From contig NZ_AZFS01000046.1 of the NCBI RefSeq assembly GCF_001434395.1, positions 203,215 through 267,214 of the forward strand: 64,000 bases of DNA. Reading direction: 5' to 3'. Under the pieces are notes generated by a model. The model did not search any database and was not told the DNA's origin. It saw only the letters and a list, made by a program, of their open reading frames with translations. This DNA comes from Levilactobacillus hammesii DSM 16381. Its GTDB lineage: Bacteria > Bacillota > Bacilli > Lactobacillales > Lactobacillaceae. The translations under genes were made by a program, and so were the position numbers. Of the stretch, positions 34,253 through 43,895 are shown in pieces (positions within the stretch are counted from its first letter, which is position 1; every line of letters begins with the position of its first letter).

Positions 34253-35377
34253 ATGACTTGGTCAGTTTGGTTGGTACCACCGATGATTACCAGTATCTTT
34301 TTTGTTTTGGGTGTCATCACGCTTTATTGGTCAATCTTTAATTGGGCGACCTCTAAGGCCGAGTCACAGAATAAACCGGTAAATGTTAAAAGGGTTCAAA
34401 CGATTGTGGGTCTCGTCTGTGCGATTGTTTCGGTATTTGCCTTGCAACTAATCGTGCGCGACAGTCACTTATCTTGGACCTTTACGAATTTTCAATTACT
34501 TCTGTTGATTTTTGTGGCCTACTTTTTGCAAGTTAAGATTCCTTATTGGGCGGTCTTCATCGCTGGAATTGCCTTCATGTTGCTGAATGGTAACATTAAT
34601 CAGCCGTTGTCATGGGTGTACACTTGCTTATTCGTGCTCTTCTACGTCTTTTCCTACGTGCAGAGTACCCATCTCTGGCGCGCACCCTTTACGCGTTATG
34701 TGGTCGTTGCGATGGCTTTTGCCTTACCGCTCTGGTATCTGGTCAAGGTGCGTCTCCATTTGACTTGGTCAACCTACCTAGATGAAATGATCAACTATTT
34801 CATTTTGGTTGTGTTGATGTACGGGTACTTTAAGATTCAAGACAAAGATCGCCGGATTAAGGACCGGCTCTTTCAGTCTGCCAATTGGGATGCGTTGACT
34901 AAGGTTCAAAACTTCGCGGCCTATGACCGGGCGATTGGCTATGAGTTCCGACAAAGTGCGGCACATGGTCGGGATCTATCAATGGTCATGTTTGATATTG
35001 ACCATTTCAAACGCGTGAATGATACCTACGGCCATCTGGCAGGGGACGAAGTGCTCAAGCAGGTGGCACGGACGGTCACGGCTGCGTTGAAAGACGCTGA
35101 CCCTAAGATTATCTTATACCGGACGGGTGGCGAGGAGTTCAATATCATCTTCCCAAACTATACGGTGGAACAGACCAAAGAAGTGGCGCAAAAGGTTTTC
35201 GATGCGGTCAAGTCCCTAACAATTACGTACAACGATATTGAAATTAAGGTGACGATTTCCGTAGGTGTCTCTGCTCTAAGCCTAAAGGACAGCAATCCCT
35301 TGGACTTTTACAAGCGAGTTGATGCAAATCTGTATCATTCCAAGCAGAATGGACGCCAGCAGATTACGGTTGGCTAA
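34253..35377 (+). CDS. Membrane GGDEF diguanylate cyclase
   Basis: This 374-residue protein has about six or seven membrane helices in residues 5-200 and a C-terminal GGDEF domain. The domain starts with DALTKVQNFAAYD near residue 218, has the metal site VMFDIDHFKRVNDTYGHLAGDEVL, and the active-site GGEEF near 297. The usual RxxD inhibitory site before GGEEF is not present (KDAD with altered spacing), so product inhibition is probably absent. It would make c-di-GMP from GTP. The divergent EAL gene would remove it. AAGGAG precedes the ATG. Confidence 0.9.
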   Translation: MTWSVWLVPPMITSIFFVLGVITLYWSIFNWATSKAESQNKPVNVKRVQTIVGLVCAIVSVFALQLIVRDSHLSWTFTNFQLLLLIFVAYFLQVKIPYWAVFIAGIAFMLLNGNINQPLSWVYTCLFVLFYVFSYVQSTHLWRAPFTRYVVVAMAFALPLWYLVKVRLHLTWSTYLDEMINYFILVVLMYGYFKIQDKDRRIKDRLFQSANWDALTKVQNFAAYDRAIGYEFRQSAAHGRDLSMVMFDIDHFKRVNDTYGHLAGDEVLKQVARTVTAALKDADPKIILYRTGGEEFNIIFPNYTVEQTKEVAQKVFDAVKSLTITYNDIEIKVTISVGVSALSLKDSNPLDFYKRVDANLYHSKQNGRQQITVG

Positions 35378-35477
35378 TTTTTAATTAAACTGAGCGCTAA
35401 TTCGTGAAAATGTCAGGGCGATCGTGTAAAATAGTCTTCTAGTCATGGTCTAGCCATGACGGATTGGAGCGATCACC

Positions 35478-35684
35478 GTGATCTTATTATTACTATTGTT
35501 ATTACTACTGTTTCCACTGTTACGGCTAACATTCGGCTTGGCAGGCTGGTTGTTAGGTATCGTGGGAACTGTGATTATCGGGGCCATCGTTCTCGTCGCG
35601 TTTGCGGCACTGTTTCGTTTCTTTATCGTGGCAGTGTTGGTTATTGGCGGAGGACTCTGGGCCTCACACGCGTTATTCAGTTAA
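35478..35684 (+). CDS. Small hydrophobic membrane protein
   Basis: This 68-residue protein is almost wholly hydrophobic, with two membrane helices (about 1-28 and 32-62). The start is GTG with GGAG nine bases upstream. A hairpin (GTCATGG/CCATGAC, about 35442-35460) lies just before. No family recognised. Confidence 0.6.
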   Translation: MILLLLLLLLLFPLLRLTFGLAGWLLGIVGTVIIGAIVLVAFAALFRFFIVAVLVIGGGLWASHALFS

Positions 35685-35709
35685 AGGGTTCTTAAATTTG
35701 ACAAAACAA

Positions 35710-35738
35710 AAAGCTTCGGCACTGGCCGGAGCTTTTTT
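35710..35738. terminator. Bidirectional terminator
   Basis: AAAGCTTCGGC pairs with GCCGGAGCTTTTTT between the convergent small membrane protein and the next minus-strand gene. Confidence 0.8.
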
Positions 35739-35747
35739 GATGATACA

Positions 35748-36077
35748 TTATTCAAAGGACATTTCTACGAGGTAGGTGTGCTCACTCGTGACGTAACCGG
35801 TGGTAATCCAGACCTGTTGGTAGTCTAACTTTGAACTGTTCGTGCGTTCAAAAAAGGTCTCCAGCAAGTCCCCATTTTTGGCTAAGAAGTCATCGCCCAT
35901 CCGATTGACCAGTAGGTTGTTCTCCGGGAAGTAAATATCGGCGTTAGCCACTGGAACCGTGTCAGGGACGCCAACCGTTACCACGTTACTGTTTGGTTGG
36001 GGGATAAATTTCACTTTGTCTTGGTGTCGGTGAATATAGGATAGAACATTATAGATTGAATCAGAGTTGCTCGCCAC
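35748..36077 (-). CDS. Hypothetical cytoplasmic protein
   Basis: This 109-residue soluble protein (MASNSDSIYNVLSYIHRHQ...) shows a mixed alpha/beta pattern with no membrane segment. I do not recognise a family. GGGAGCAAGACAACTGTGG lies before the ATG. Confidence 0.6.
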   Translation of the reverse strand: MASNSDSIYNVLSYIHRHQDKVKFIPQPNSNVVTVGVPDTVPVANADIYFPENNLLVNRMGDDFLAKNGDLLETFFERTNSSKLDYQQVWITTGYVTSEHTYLVEMSFE

Positions 36078-36248
36078 AGTTGTCTTGCTCCCTTCGGTGT
36101 CTATATTGTAACAAATATTTTGGGGTTTACCAGTAGTTCGCTAGGAGATAATCAGTTATTGCAAACGAATTTCAGGCGAGTATAATTGTCGCATATGTAG
36201 TTTATACAGTTTCCAGAAAGTAAAGAGAAGAAAGAAGGCCAAAATTCA

Positions 36249-37982
36249 ATGATGCGACTTGCCCGGAAACACTTGGACTGGTGGGCAGTGGTCCTTGCTG
36301 TGGGCTTTATGATCATTCAAGTTATTTGTGATCTTTCGTTGCCAACGTTAACTTCCGATATTATTGATAAAGGGATTGCGCAAAACGATATTGGTTACAT
36401 CTGGCAGACCGGTGGGAAGATGCTCCTACTGAGTTTTATTGGTGTGTTGGGTTCCGCGGGAAACGTTTATTACGCGGCGACACAATCACAGAAGATGGGC
36501 CAACGAATTCGATCATCACTGTTTAAGAAAGTCACGTTCTCTTCGACCGAGGAATTTGAAACGGTGGGGAACGCGTCACTGATTACGCGGACGACTAACG
36601 ATGTGGTTCAGATCCAAAACGTCATGGTACAGATGCTACGGATGATGTTGATGGCGCCAATCATGCTGATTGGGGCGGGGGTCTTAGCCTACGTTAAGAG
36701 TCCTAAATTAACGTTAGTCTTCTTGGTGGCTTTACCCGTATTGGCGATCTTTACGGGTGCCATCATGTACTTTGCTGTGCCCTTATTCAAGAGTCTCCAA
36801 AAGAAGATTGACCGCATTAACCTAACGTTCCGTGAAGGCTTGACTGGGGTCCGTGTCATTCGGGCATTCAATCAAGATAAATTTGAACAAGATCGTTTCG
36901 AGGGTGCTAACCAAGACTACACTCGAACCGGGATCAAGGTGTTTATGATTGTCTCGCTGATGTTCCCCGTGATCACGCTGATTATCAGTGGGACAAACAT
37001 TGGCATCGTCTGGTATGGTGGGCAATTGATTGCTAGCCAATCCATGGCTGTTGGGAATCTGGTGGCGTTCATGACTTATGCTACGCAGATTCTGATTAGC
37101 TTTATGATGGTGTCAATGATCTTTGTCTTCGTGCCACGGGCACAAGCTTCCGCCGCCCGGATTAATGAAGTCATGGACTTAAAGTCTAAGATTAATGATG
37201 CAGATCAACCCATGAGTTTGGCAGACAACGCGGCCAGCCTGACGTTTGATCACGTTAACTTCCGGTACACGGGCGCCGAAGAACTAGCACTAGCCGACGT
37301 AAACTTTAGTGCAACGGCAGGGCAAACGGTGGCCATTATTGGGGGAACCGGTTCTGGGAAATCCACGCTGGTTAACCTAATTCCACGGTTGTTTGATCCC
37401 GAAAGTGGTCAGATCCGCTTGAATGGAACGGCCTTGACGGCGGTGAGTCAGCATGACTTGCACCGGGCCGTTTCAATCACGCAACAGAAGGCTGTGCTGT
37501 TCTCTGGAACCATTAAGAGCAATATGGTCTATGGAATGCCGGACGCGACGGACGATCAGATTTGGCACGCCTTAGACGTTGCGCAAGCCAGCGACTTCGT
37601 TAAGGAAGAGGGCGGCTTGGATGCCACCGTTGAACAAGACGGGGCTAACTTCTCTGGTGGTCAGCGACAACGGTTAGTGATTGCGCGGACGATTCTGAAG
37701 CGAGCCAGCGTTTATATCTTTGACGACTCGTTCTCCGCTTTGGACTTTAAGACGGATTCCTTGCTGCGCCAAGAGTTGCGTAAGGATGAACAGGTTCAAA
37801 AGGGCGTGACGGTCATCGTGGCTCAACGGGTTTCTACCGTGGCCGATGCCGATCTGATCTTAGTTATTGATGGGGGCAAGATCGTGGGTCAAGGAACTCA
37901 TGAGGAACTCAAGGCCACGAATAAGACTTATCAAGAAATTCTGGACTCACAACTCCGAAAGGGGGATGTCGTCGATGCGTAA
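36249..37982 (+). CDS. ABC exporter subunit with degenerate catalytic site
   Basis: This 577-residue half-transporter has six membrane helices (to about residue 310) and a C-terminal ATPase. Walker A is GGTGSGKST, the signature loop is NFSGGQRQR, and Walker B is VYIFDDSFSALD, with Asp in place of the catalytic Glu. This marks it as the degenerate partner of a heterodimeric exporter of the LmrCD/BmrCD type, exporting drugs or lipids. Its last codons overlap the second subunit gene by 8 nt. Confidence 0.92.
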   Translation: MMRLARKHLDWWAVVLAVGFMIIQVICDLSLPTLTSDIIDKGIAQNDIGYIWQTGGKMLLLSFIGVLGSAGNVYYAATQSQKMGQRIRSSLFKKVTFSSTEEFETVGNASLITRTTNDVVQIQNVMVQMLRMMLMAPIMLIGAGVLAYVKSPKLTLVFLVALPVLAIFTGAIMYFAVPLFKSLQKKIDRINLTFREGLTGVRVIRAFNQDKFEQDRFEGANQDYTRTGIKVFMIVSLMFPVITLIISGTNIGIVWYGGQLIASQSMAVGNLVAFMTYATQILISFMMVSMIFVFVPRAQASAARINEVMDLKSKINDADQPMSLADNAASLTFDHVNFRYTGAEELALADVNFSATAGQTVAIIGGTGSGKSTLVNLIPRLFDPESGQIRLNGTALTAVSQHDLHRAVSITQQKAVLFSGTIKSNMVYGMPDATDDQIWHALDVAQASDFVKEEGGLDATVEQDGANFSGGQRQRLVIARTILKRASVYIFDDSFSALDFKTDSLLRQELRKDEQVQKGVTVIVAQRVSTVADADLILVIDGGKIVGQGTHEELKATNKTYQEILDSQLRKGDVVDA

Positions 37983-39816
37983 TGGACGCGGATCCGTAAC
38001 TAAACAGCGGCCACAAAGTTTCTGGGGCACGACGATTCGGCTCTTCCGTTACATGGGCCGGTGGATTCCAGGAATTGTGATTGTGCTTGCTTTTGCTGCA
38101 ATTGCCGTTATTTTACAAATTAAGACCCCTAAGATTTTAGGGAAAGCAACTACTGAACTTTTTAAGGGTGTGATGAAGGGGCAGGCTGAATTAAAGGCCG
38201 GCATTCCTATCCACAGCCTACCTGTAGACTTTAGTAAGATTGGTCAAATCTTACTGGTTGTGGGGATTATGTACGCCGCAGCGGCGGTCTTCAATGTGAT
38301 CCAACAGGTCATCATGAACTGGATTGCCCAAAAGGTGGTCTATCAATTACGGCGTGACCTCAAGCAAAAGATGCAACACCTGCCAATTGGGTATTACGAT
38401 ACCCATAGCAACGGGGACCTCATGTCCCGAATGGCGAACGATATGGATAACATTGGTGGAACGCTGCAACAGACGCTGTCGCAGTTAGTGACGAGTGTTC
38501 TGACATTCTTCGGGGTGCTGTACATGATGCTCACGATTAGTGGTTGGTTAACGTTAGTCGCGTTGATTTCCGTGCCACTGAGTCTGGTCGTTGTCATGGT
38601 TGTGGCGCCTAAGTCACAACGATTCTTCGCTAGTCAACAGAAGAACTTGGGACTACTGAATGACACGGTTGAAGAGACGTATGCCGGTCACACCGTGGTT
38701 AAGACGTTTAACCGGGAACAAGCGACCCAAGAGCAGTTTGAAAAGCACAACAAGAAGTATTATCAATCTGCTTGGAAGGCCCAGTTTGTCTCCAGTCTGA
38801 TCTTCCCACTGATGAACTTCGTGAAGAACTTAGACTACCTGGCAGTCGCTGTGATTGGTGGGATTCAGGTGGCTAATGGTCAGGTTAGCTTGGGGAACGT
38901 GCAAGCCTTCCTGCAATATACCAACCAATTCTCACAACCTCTCACACAGATGGCCAACCTGACGAACACGATTCAGGCGACCATTGCTTCTGCTGAACGG
39001 GTCTTCGCGGTCCTGGATGAAAAAGAAATGGATGAATCCGCTGATGCTACTTTACCAACGCGCACAGCCGATGCGGGTAACGTGATTGAATTTGACAACG
39101 TTGCTTTCCAATATGATCCGGAGAACCCCTTAATCGAAGACTTTAATCTGAAAGTTAAGCCGGGTGAAATGGTGGCGATCGTCGGCCCAACTGGTGCCGG
39201 AAAGACCACGATCATTAACCTGCTGGAACGCTTCTACGATGTCGGCTCCGGTCAGATTAAGTATCGTGGTGAGAACACTACTAGTGTCTCGCGGCCTGAG
39301 TTGCGGAAGCATTTCGCCATGGTTTTGCAGGACACCTGGTTGTTTACCGGTTCCATCTTCGATAATATTCGGTATGGTCGGGAGAATGCCACGGAAGAGG
39401 AAGTCTATGCGGCGGCCAAGGCGGCGCATGCGGATACCTTCATTCGGCAATTACCTGAAGGCTACGATACCGTTCTGAACGAAGCGGCAACGAACATTTC
39501 TCAAGGGCAACGGCAATTGTTGACGATTGCGCGGGCCTTCGTGGCCGATCCAGATGTTCTGATTCTGGATGAAGCGACGAGTTCGGTCGATACCCGGACG
39601 GAAATGCTGATCCAGCACGCCATGGAACGCTTATTGGCGGGACGGACCAGCTTCGTTGTGGCACACCGGTTATCCACGATCCAAAACGCTGAAAACATTG
39701 TGGTCATGAATCATGGGCACATTGTGGAAACGGGGAATCACGATAGTCTGTTAGCGGCCAACGGCTTCTACGCGGACCTGTATAACAGTCAGTTTGCGGG
39801 GAATAATCTCGCTTAG
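37975..39816 (+). CDS. ABC exporter subunit with intact catalytic site
   Basis: This 613-residue half-transporter pairs with the upstream subunit. Six membrane helices end near residue 350. The ATPase has Walker A GPTGAGKTT, signature NISQGQRQL and Walker B VLILDEATSSVD with the catalytic Glu. ATG 37975 follows GGGGG by nine bases and overlaps the upstream stop (ATGCGTAA); the frame is open back to 37867 inside the previous gene, which is not a real start. The export substrate is unknown. Confidence 0.92.
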   Translation: MRNGRGSVTKQRPQSFWGTTIRLFRYMGRWIPGIVIVLAFAAIAVILQIKTPKILGKATTELFKGVMKGQAELKAGIPIHSLPVDFSKIGQILLVVGIMYAAAAVFNVIQQVIMNWIAQKVVYQLRRDLKQKMQHLPIGYYDTHSNGDLMSRMANDMDNIGGTLQQTLSQLVTSVLTFFGVLYMMLTISGWLTLVALISVPLSLVVVMVVAPKSQRFFASQQKNLGLLNDTVEETYAGHTVVKTFNREQATQEQFEKHNKKYYQSAWKAQFVSSLIFPLMNFVKNLDYLAVAVIGGIQVANGQVSLGNVQAFLQYTNQFSQPLTQMANLTNTIQATIASAERVFAVLDEKEMDESADATLPTRTADAGNVIEFDNVAFQYDPENPLIEDFNLKVKPGEMVAIVGPTGAGKTTIINLLERFYDVGSGQIKYRGENTTSVSRPELRKHFAMVLQDTWLFTGSIFDNIRYGRENATEEEVYAAAKAAHADTFIRQLPEGYDTVLNEAATNISQGQRQLLTIARAFVADPDVLILDEATSSVDTRTEMLIQHAMERLLAGRTSFVVAHRLSTIQNAENIVVMNHGHIVETGNHDSLLAANGFYADLYNSQFAGNNLA

Positions 39817-39966
39817 AACTTGCATAGAACCTTTGAAGTAAATGATGGGGCGTCGGACTTTCTTGGTCTGGCGCCCTTTTTCGCGTTTAAATTTATCATA
39901 ATCTAGTGGCCAGCAATTGGCGTTCCGGGGTAGAATGGGAGCAGAGAGAAAGTTGAGGCGGTAGGC

Positions 39967-40986
39967 ATGTATCCACAAACACAGGCAGCATTGCGGCGGC
40001 TAATCACGGACGGTATTGTCCCCGGGGTCAGTTACGCTTTCATTGATCAAGATCGGGTTGAGACTGGGGAAATGGGGCGAGCGGCGCTGGTGCCGCATTC
40101 CGAGACGTTACGTCCGGGCATGGTCTATGACGTGGCTTCACTGACCAAGGTGGTAGGCACCCTGAGCGTTACCTTGCAGTTGTTGGCACAAGGTCGGTTG
40201 CGGTTGGAGGATGCCGTTAGCGACTGGTTGCCGGAGTGGCAGGATCGACGGGTGACCGTTCGCCATCTTTTGACGCACACCTCAGGTATCGTGGGGTATA
40301 TTCCTAACCGTAATCAACTGGCAGCGCCCGATCTGACGGCAGCGCTGCTTAAGCTGCACGTGGGGCCAACCTTTAACCGAAAAATGGTTTATGCGGATGT
40401 GAACTACATTTTTATGGGGTGGATTGTGGAACGGATTTTGGGTGAACCGATTCAAGTGGCCGCTCAGCGACGCGTGCTGACCCCACTGGGCATGACCCAC
40501 AGCACCTTTACCCCGCAGGATCCTAAGCAGTGTGTGCCCACGGCCGTGACGCGCGAGCGAGGATTGATTCGTGGTGCGGTCCATGACCCCAAGGGCTATG
40601 TCCTGCAACGGCGCTGCGGTTCGGCCGGCCTATTCAGCACCGCGCGGGACCTCGCCACGTTCTGTCAGGCCTACCTGTATCCCGAAAAGGTGGCAGGCGT
40701 CTTGCCGCCCACCTGGATTCATCAGTTGACGGCGGACTGGACACCCACTGGTCAGGCCAATCGTTCACTAGGGTGGGCGTTAACCGCCTCACAGTGGCCG
40801 ACCGCGCACCGCGTCATCTGGCACTCCGGATTCACGGGAACCTACCTGGTGATTGACCAAGCGACTCAGCAGGCCATGGTTTTCCTAACCAATCGGGTTC
40901 ATCCCGTAGCGCCTAATTTGCCGTATCTCGATCAGCGGAATGCGGTGATCGGGACGTATTTGGCAGAGAAATCAAACGGCTTGTGA
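39967..40986 (+). CDS. Serine hydrolase, beta-lactamase (class C) family
   Basis: This 339-residue protein has no signal peptide. Catalytic motifs are YDVASLTKVVG (SxxK, near residue 53), VNYIFMGWIVE (YxN-type, with Tyr-Ile-Phe, near 140) and HSGFTGTYLVI (HxG, near 282). The family includes esterases and D-aminopeptidases as well as beta-lactamases. In lactobacilli such proteins are usually esterase-like, so resistance should not be assumed. It is convergent with gatD. Confidence 0.85.
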   Translation: MYPQTQAALRRLITDGIVPGVSYAFIDQDRVETGEMGRAALVPHSETLRPGMVYDVASLTKVVGTLSVTLQLLAQGRLRLEDAVSDWLPEWQDRRVTVRHLLTHTSGIVGYIPNRNQLAAPDLTAALLKLHVGPTFNRKMVYADVNYIFMGWIVERILGEPIQVAAQRRVLTPLGMTHSTFTPQDPKQCVPTAVTRERGLIRGAVHDPKGYVLQRRCGSAGLFSTARDLATFCQAYLYPEKVAGVLPPTWIHQLTADWTPTGQANRSLGWALTASQWPTAHRVIWHSGFTGTYLVIDQATQQAMVFLTNRVHPVAPNLPYLDQRNAVIGTYLAEKSNGL

Positions 40987-41057
40987 TGCTTTCTTAGCGA
41001 TCCTTGTCACAGCTATTGGGCTGTTTAGCATTGACCACGCTGCCGCCTTACCGTTCG

Positions 41058-41209
41058 CCAAATTTGGACCGGAACGCGGTGGGTGGGCAGGACGGCCAAA
41101 GCCTGAGAAGCGGTCTTTGACCTCGCTTTGAGCCGAGAAATCATCGTCTCAAAGCCGCCATTTTTCAAGCAAACCACTTGAAAAATCCCACGGCTGGGTC
41201 CAAATTTTG
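41058..41209. repeat. Multi-hairpin element with 11-bp closing stem
   Basis: AAATTTGGACC (41060-41070) pairs with GGTCCAAATTT (41197-41207). Between them are GGC-CAAA-GCC, GGTC-TTT-GACC, GCTTTGAG (41125-41132) with CTCAAAGC (41148-41155), and ATTTTTCAAG (41160-41169) with CTTGAAAAAT (41177-41186). It may be a non-coding RNA or a MITE-like element with terminal inverted repeats. Confidence 0.55.
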
Positions 41210-41301
41210 CTCACTCACGGCTACTTAAATGATCGACAATTATGGTGGTAGAACACAGTTAACTTAGCGATGCTTGAGTAAATTTAATGGTCAAAATCAA
41301 C

Positions 41302-41510
41302 GTAACCGGAGGAGGTCAGAGATGCAGGTAGCTGTGACGACGGTGTTGACCGAGGTTTTTCACTCGATCTACAGCGTGGGACGCGTTTGGAAACTGACGA
41401 TCTTGGTCAGGTTTCAAACCGAGCCGGAGGACCGCACCTCAGGCCGCAGGTGTTCCCCACAGACGCCGGAATCTCTGGCAGCCGCAGGTGGCATGATTAT
41501 CTAGTTGAAT
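41302..41510 (+). repeat. Dispersed structured repeat, copy B
   Basis: Shared blocks with copy C include CCGGAGGAGG-CAG-GATG and TCCCCACAG...GGAATC-CTGGCAGCCG. Two hairpins occupy the same places as in copy C with different stem sequences: 41348-41354 with 41363-41369 (loop GTTTTTCA kept), and 41385-41398 with 41406-41419. This is the most diverged copy. Confidence 0.7.
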
Positions 41511-41577
41511 GGCATTTCGTCTGACTAGCGCAGGGATAGGGTGTACCCTTGGCTTTTCCGACTTTCAAATAGCAATG

Positions 41578-41624
41578 AAAAACGGTGTTGCCCTGACGTT
41601 AAACGTCGGGACAACACCGTTTTT
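41578..41624. terminator. Bidirectional terminator after gatD
   Basis: AAAACGGTGTTG-CCTGACG pairs with CGTCGGG-ACAACACCGTTTTT. It ends murT-gatD and possibly transcription through repeat B. Confidence 0.88.
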
Positions 41625-41640
41625 GTAAACACGCTTAAAT

Positions 41641-42345
41641 TTAGAAAGTTGCTGGAATCGGCAGGGCCGCCTGTTGACTGAAATCGTCCTCGGGGAACTT
41701 GCGTTGTAACGCAGCAACCAATAGGTGCTTGGCAATTTCGCCGTTCCGCGTCAGGATCGGGCCATGGAAGTAGGAGCAGTAGACGTTTTTGTAGATCGCG
41801 CCTTCCGTACCATCCTCACCATTATTGCCCTTGCCGCTAACCACGTTGCCAAGGGGCCGTTCGCCAGCGCCTAAGAAGGTCCGACCTTGATGATTTTCAA
41901 AGCCGTGATAGGTTTCACCGGTCTCCTGGTTTTTGATCACAATGTCCCCGATGAAGCGGTTGTGGTCTTGGGCCAACGTGTAGTGGTCCAAGGCGCCAAT
42001 CCCGGGGAGCTTTTCACCGTTCGCACCAATGTAGTAGTGGCCGAGTAACTGGAACCCGCCACAGATGGCCAGAAGGGGACCACCGGATTCAATGAAGTCG
42101 GTCAGTTCGGCCTTCTTCGTCTGAATGTCTTGGGAGACAATCGTTTGTTCGAAGTCTTGGCCCCCACCAAAGAAGGCCAGATCATAATCAGCCGCCTTGA
42201 AGTCTTCTTCAAGACTTACAATCTTGACGTTCAAGTGGACGTCCATTTGCTTAGCATAGTAGTTTAATGCCAAGATATTCCCAACGTCACCGTAAGTGTT
42301 CATCAGGTTACCGTAAAGATGCGCCACATTTAATTCGTAGGTCAT
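41641..42345 (-). CDS. gatD: Lipid II isoglutaminyl synthase, glutamine amidotransferase subunit
   Basis: This 234-residue CobB/CobQ-type glutaminase releases ammonia from glutamine and passes it to MurT to amidate D-Glu in the peptidoglycan stem. The nucleophile cysteine is in [15 protein letters not shown] (near residue 94), and the histidine is in [13 protein letters not shown] near residue 192. The start overlaps the murT stop by 4 nt, as in other Gram-positive bacteria. Confidence 0.94.
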   Translation of the reverse strand: MTYELNVAHLYGNLMNTYGDVGNILALNYYAKQMDVHLNVKIVSLEEDFKAADYDLAFFGGGQDFEQTIVSQDIQTKKAELTDFIESGGPLLAICGGFQLLGHYYIGANGEKLPGIGALDHYTLAQDHNRFIGDIVIKNQETGETYHGFENHQGRTFLGAGERPLGNVVSGKGNNGEDGTEGAIYKNVYCSYFHGPILTRNGEIAKHLLVAALQRKFPEDDFSQQAALPIPATF

Positions 42346-43718
42346 ACGCCCAATCCCTCCTTAATGTAGCCCTTGGTGGCTAGAATCTTCCGCATCTGGA
42401 GCATCGCGGTGTAGGTGGCCAGAACGTAGACCCGTTCAGTCGGCACCTTCTTGATCTCGTCGACGACCTTCTCCAGGTCGGGTTCGACGATGTGCTTGTC
42501 ATCGGGAATACCCGCAACCTTGAGGCGGAAGGTAATATCTTTATAGCGTTCACCACCGGTAATGACTGCCGGAATGTCTCGCTGCGTGAGTTGTTCGAAG
42601 TCACCGTCCCAGATCCAACTGGTATCAATGCCATCGGCGTAGTTGGCATTTAACAGGCCAACTAGGGAGAACTTTTCCTTGTCGGTACCGATCATGTGGA
42701 GTACCTGATCCAGACCAACGGGGTTTTTCACAAGAATGATCGTGACCTGTTTGCCATCAACGTCGATGACCTCTTGTCGGCCAAAGACTTGTTGGTTGCC
42801 GGTGAAGGCGCGCGCAATCTGAGCGGGCGCCACACCCATGAAGCGACCCACCGCGTAAGCTGCCAAGGCGTTGTAGATGTTGTAGGTACCACCCACACCG
42901 ATCTTGAAGGCGTGACCATCAACTTCAAATTCAGAAGACGTGGGGGTCTGTTCGCCTAACTTAGTCAAACGGTAGGTTAGTTCGGGCCGTTCAAACCCAC
43001 AGTTGGGACAGAAATACTTGCCTTGGTTACTGTAGGTCAAAGAATGGTAGTGAAGGATGTGCTCACAGACGGGGCACAGGACACCATCCGTGTTGGGCTT
43101 GGCCTTTAAATCCTGATCGGGTTGATCATCAAAGCCGTAGTATTCGATGGGGTTCGGCAGTTCCTTGGAATGGAAAATAGGAGAATCCCCATTGGCGATG
43201 ATGGTGGCGTTAGGCGCCAGGGCCACGCCGTCTAGGATTTTTTGGTAGGTCGTGTAGATTTCACCGTAACGATCCATCTGATCACGGAAGATATTGGTGA
43301 AGACGAACGCCTTGGGTTCAATGTATTGCGTGACCTTAATCACGTTGGCTTCATCGACCTCCAAAACGGCCAAGGGACGGCCAGTCTTGGGATTCTTGGC
43401 GTTCAAAAAGGTGGTAACAATTCCCTGTTCCATGTTGGAACCAGTGGGATTGGTTAAAATGGCTGGGTATTTTTGGTGAAGGACGGAGACCGTCAGCGCC
43501 GTGGTCAGGGTCTTCCCGTTAGTCCCGGTAATGACGATGACATCGTACTTAGCGCCCAGCGTCCGTAAAATGTTGGGGTCCAGCTTCAGCGTAATCTTCC
43601 CGGGTAGAGAACTACCACCGTGAAGAAACGTGTGGAGAAACCAGTAAGAGGATTTCCCTGCGAAGGTGGCAAAGCCGCTTCTTAATGACATGGATATTTC
43701 GCTCCTTAATCGCGACAA
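42342..43718 (-). CDS. murT: Lipid II isoglutaminyl synthase, Mur ligase subunit
   Basis: This 458-residue Mur-ligase-like protein activates the D-Glu carboxylate of lipid II with [18 protein letters not shown] near residue 61 is the ATP loop. A four-cysteine zinc-ribbon insert ([19 protein letters not shown], about residues 206-230) is typical of MurT. The C-terminal DUF1727 region holds the catalytic [15 protein letters not shown]-like segment ([18 protein letters not shown]). AAGGAGCG lies upstream of the ATG. GatD is the partner. Confidence 0.95.
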   Translation of the reverse strand: MSRLRSEISMSLRSGFATFAGKSSYWFLHTFLHGGSSLPGKITLKLDPNILRTLGAKYDVIVITGTNGKTLTTALTVSVLHQKYPAILTNPTGSNMEQGIVTTFLNAKNPKTGRPLAVLEVDEANVIKVTQYIEPKAFVFTNIFRDQMDRYGEIYTTYQKILDGVALAPNATIIANGDSPIFHSKELPNPIEYYGFDDQPDQDLKAKPNTDGVLCPVCEHILHYHSLTYSNQGKYFCPNCGFERPELTYRLTKLGEQTPTSSEFEVDGHAFKIGVGGTYNIYNALAAYAVGRFMGVAPAQIARAFTGNQQVFGRQEVIDVDGKQVTIILVKNPVGLDQVLHMIGTDKEKFSLVGLLNANYADGIDTSWIWDGDFEQLTQRDIPAVITGGERYKDITFRLKVAGIPDDKHIVEPDLEKVVDEIKKVPTERVYVLATYTAMLQMRKILATKGYIKEGLGV

Positions 43719-43895
43719 ATTTTTTAATGTCGGGTTCCTTAATATTCAAGCCTTAATTTTAGCATTTTTTCAACGTTTAGGGGAGCGGTATGCCCGAACT
43801 TTGACAAAATCCCAAGAACTTTGGTCGGCTCACGGTCGAATTTTCCGGGCTAATCAGCTATAATAGATGGAAACTGTCAAAAAGGTGGGAATAAC

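Larger units (their letters stand above)
40987..41640. other. 654-base gene-free region rich in RNA-like structure
   Basis: Between the convergent serine hydrolase and gatD genes lie two structured elements (41058-41209 and 41302-41510) and a terminator. No ORF has both a start and a ribosome-binding site; frames running through the repeat are not conserved with its other copies. Confidence 0.7.

Noticed and set aside
41274-41504. 76-codon plus-strand frame inside repeat copy B
   Set aside because: It runs through the structured repeat, has no ribosome-binding site, and the same frame is not kept in copies A and C.
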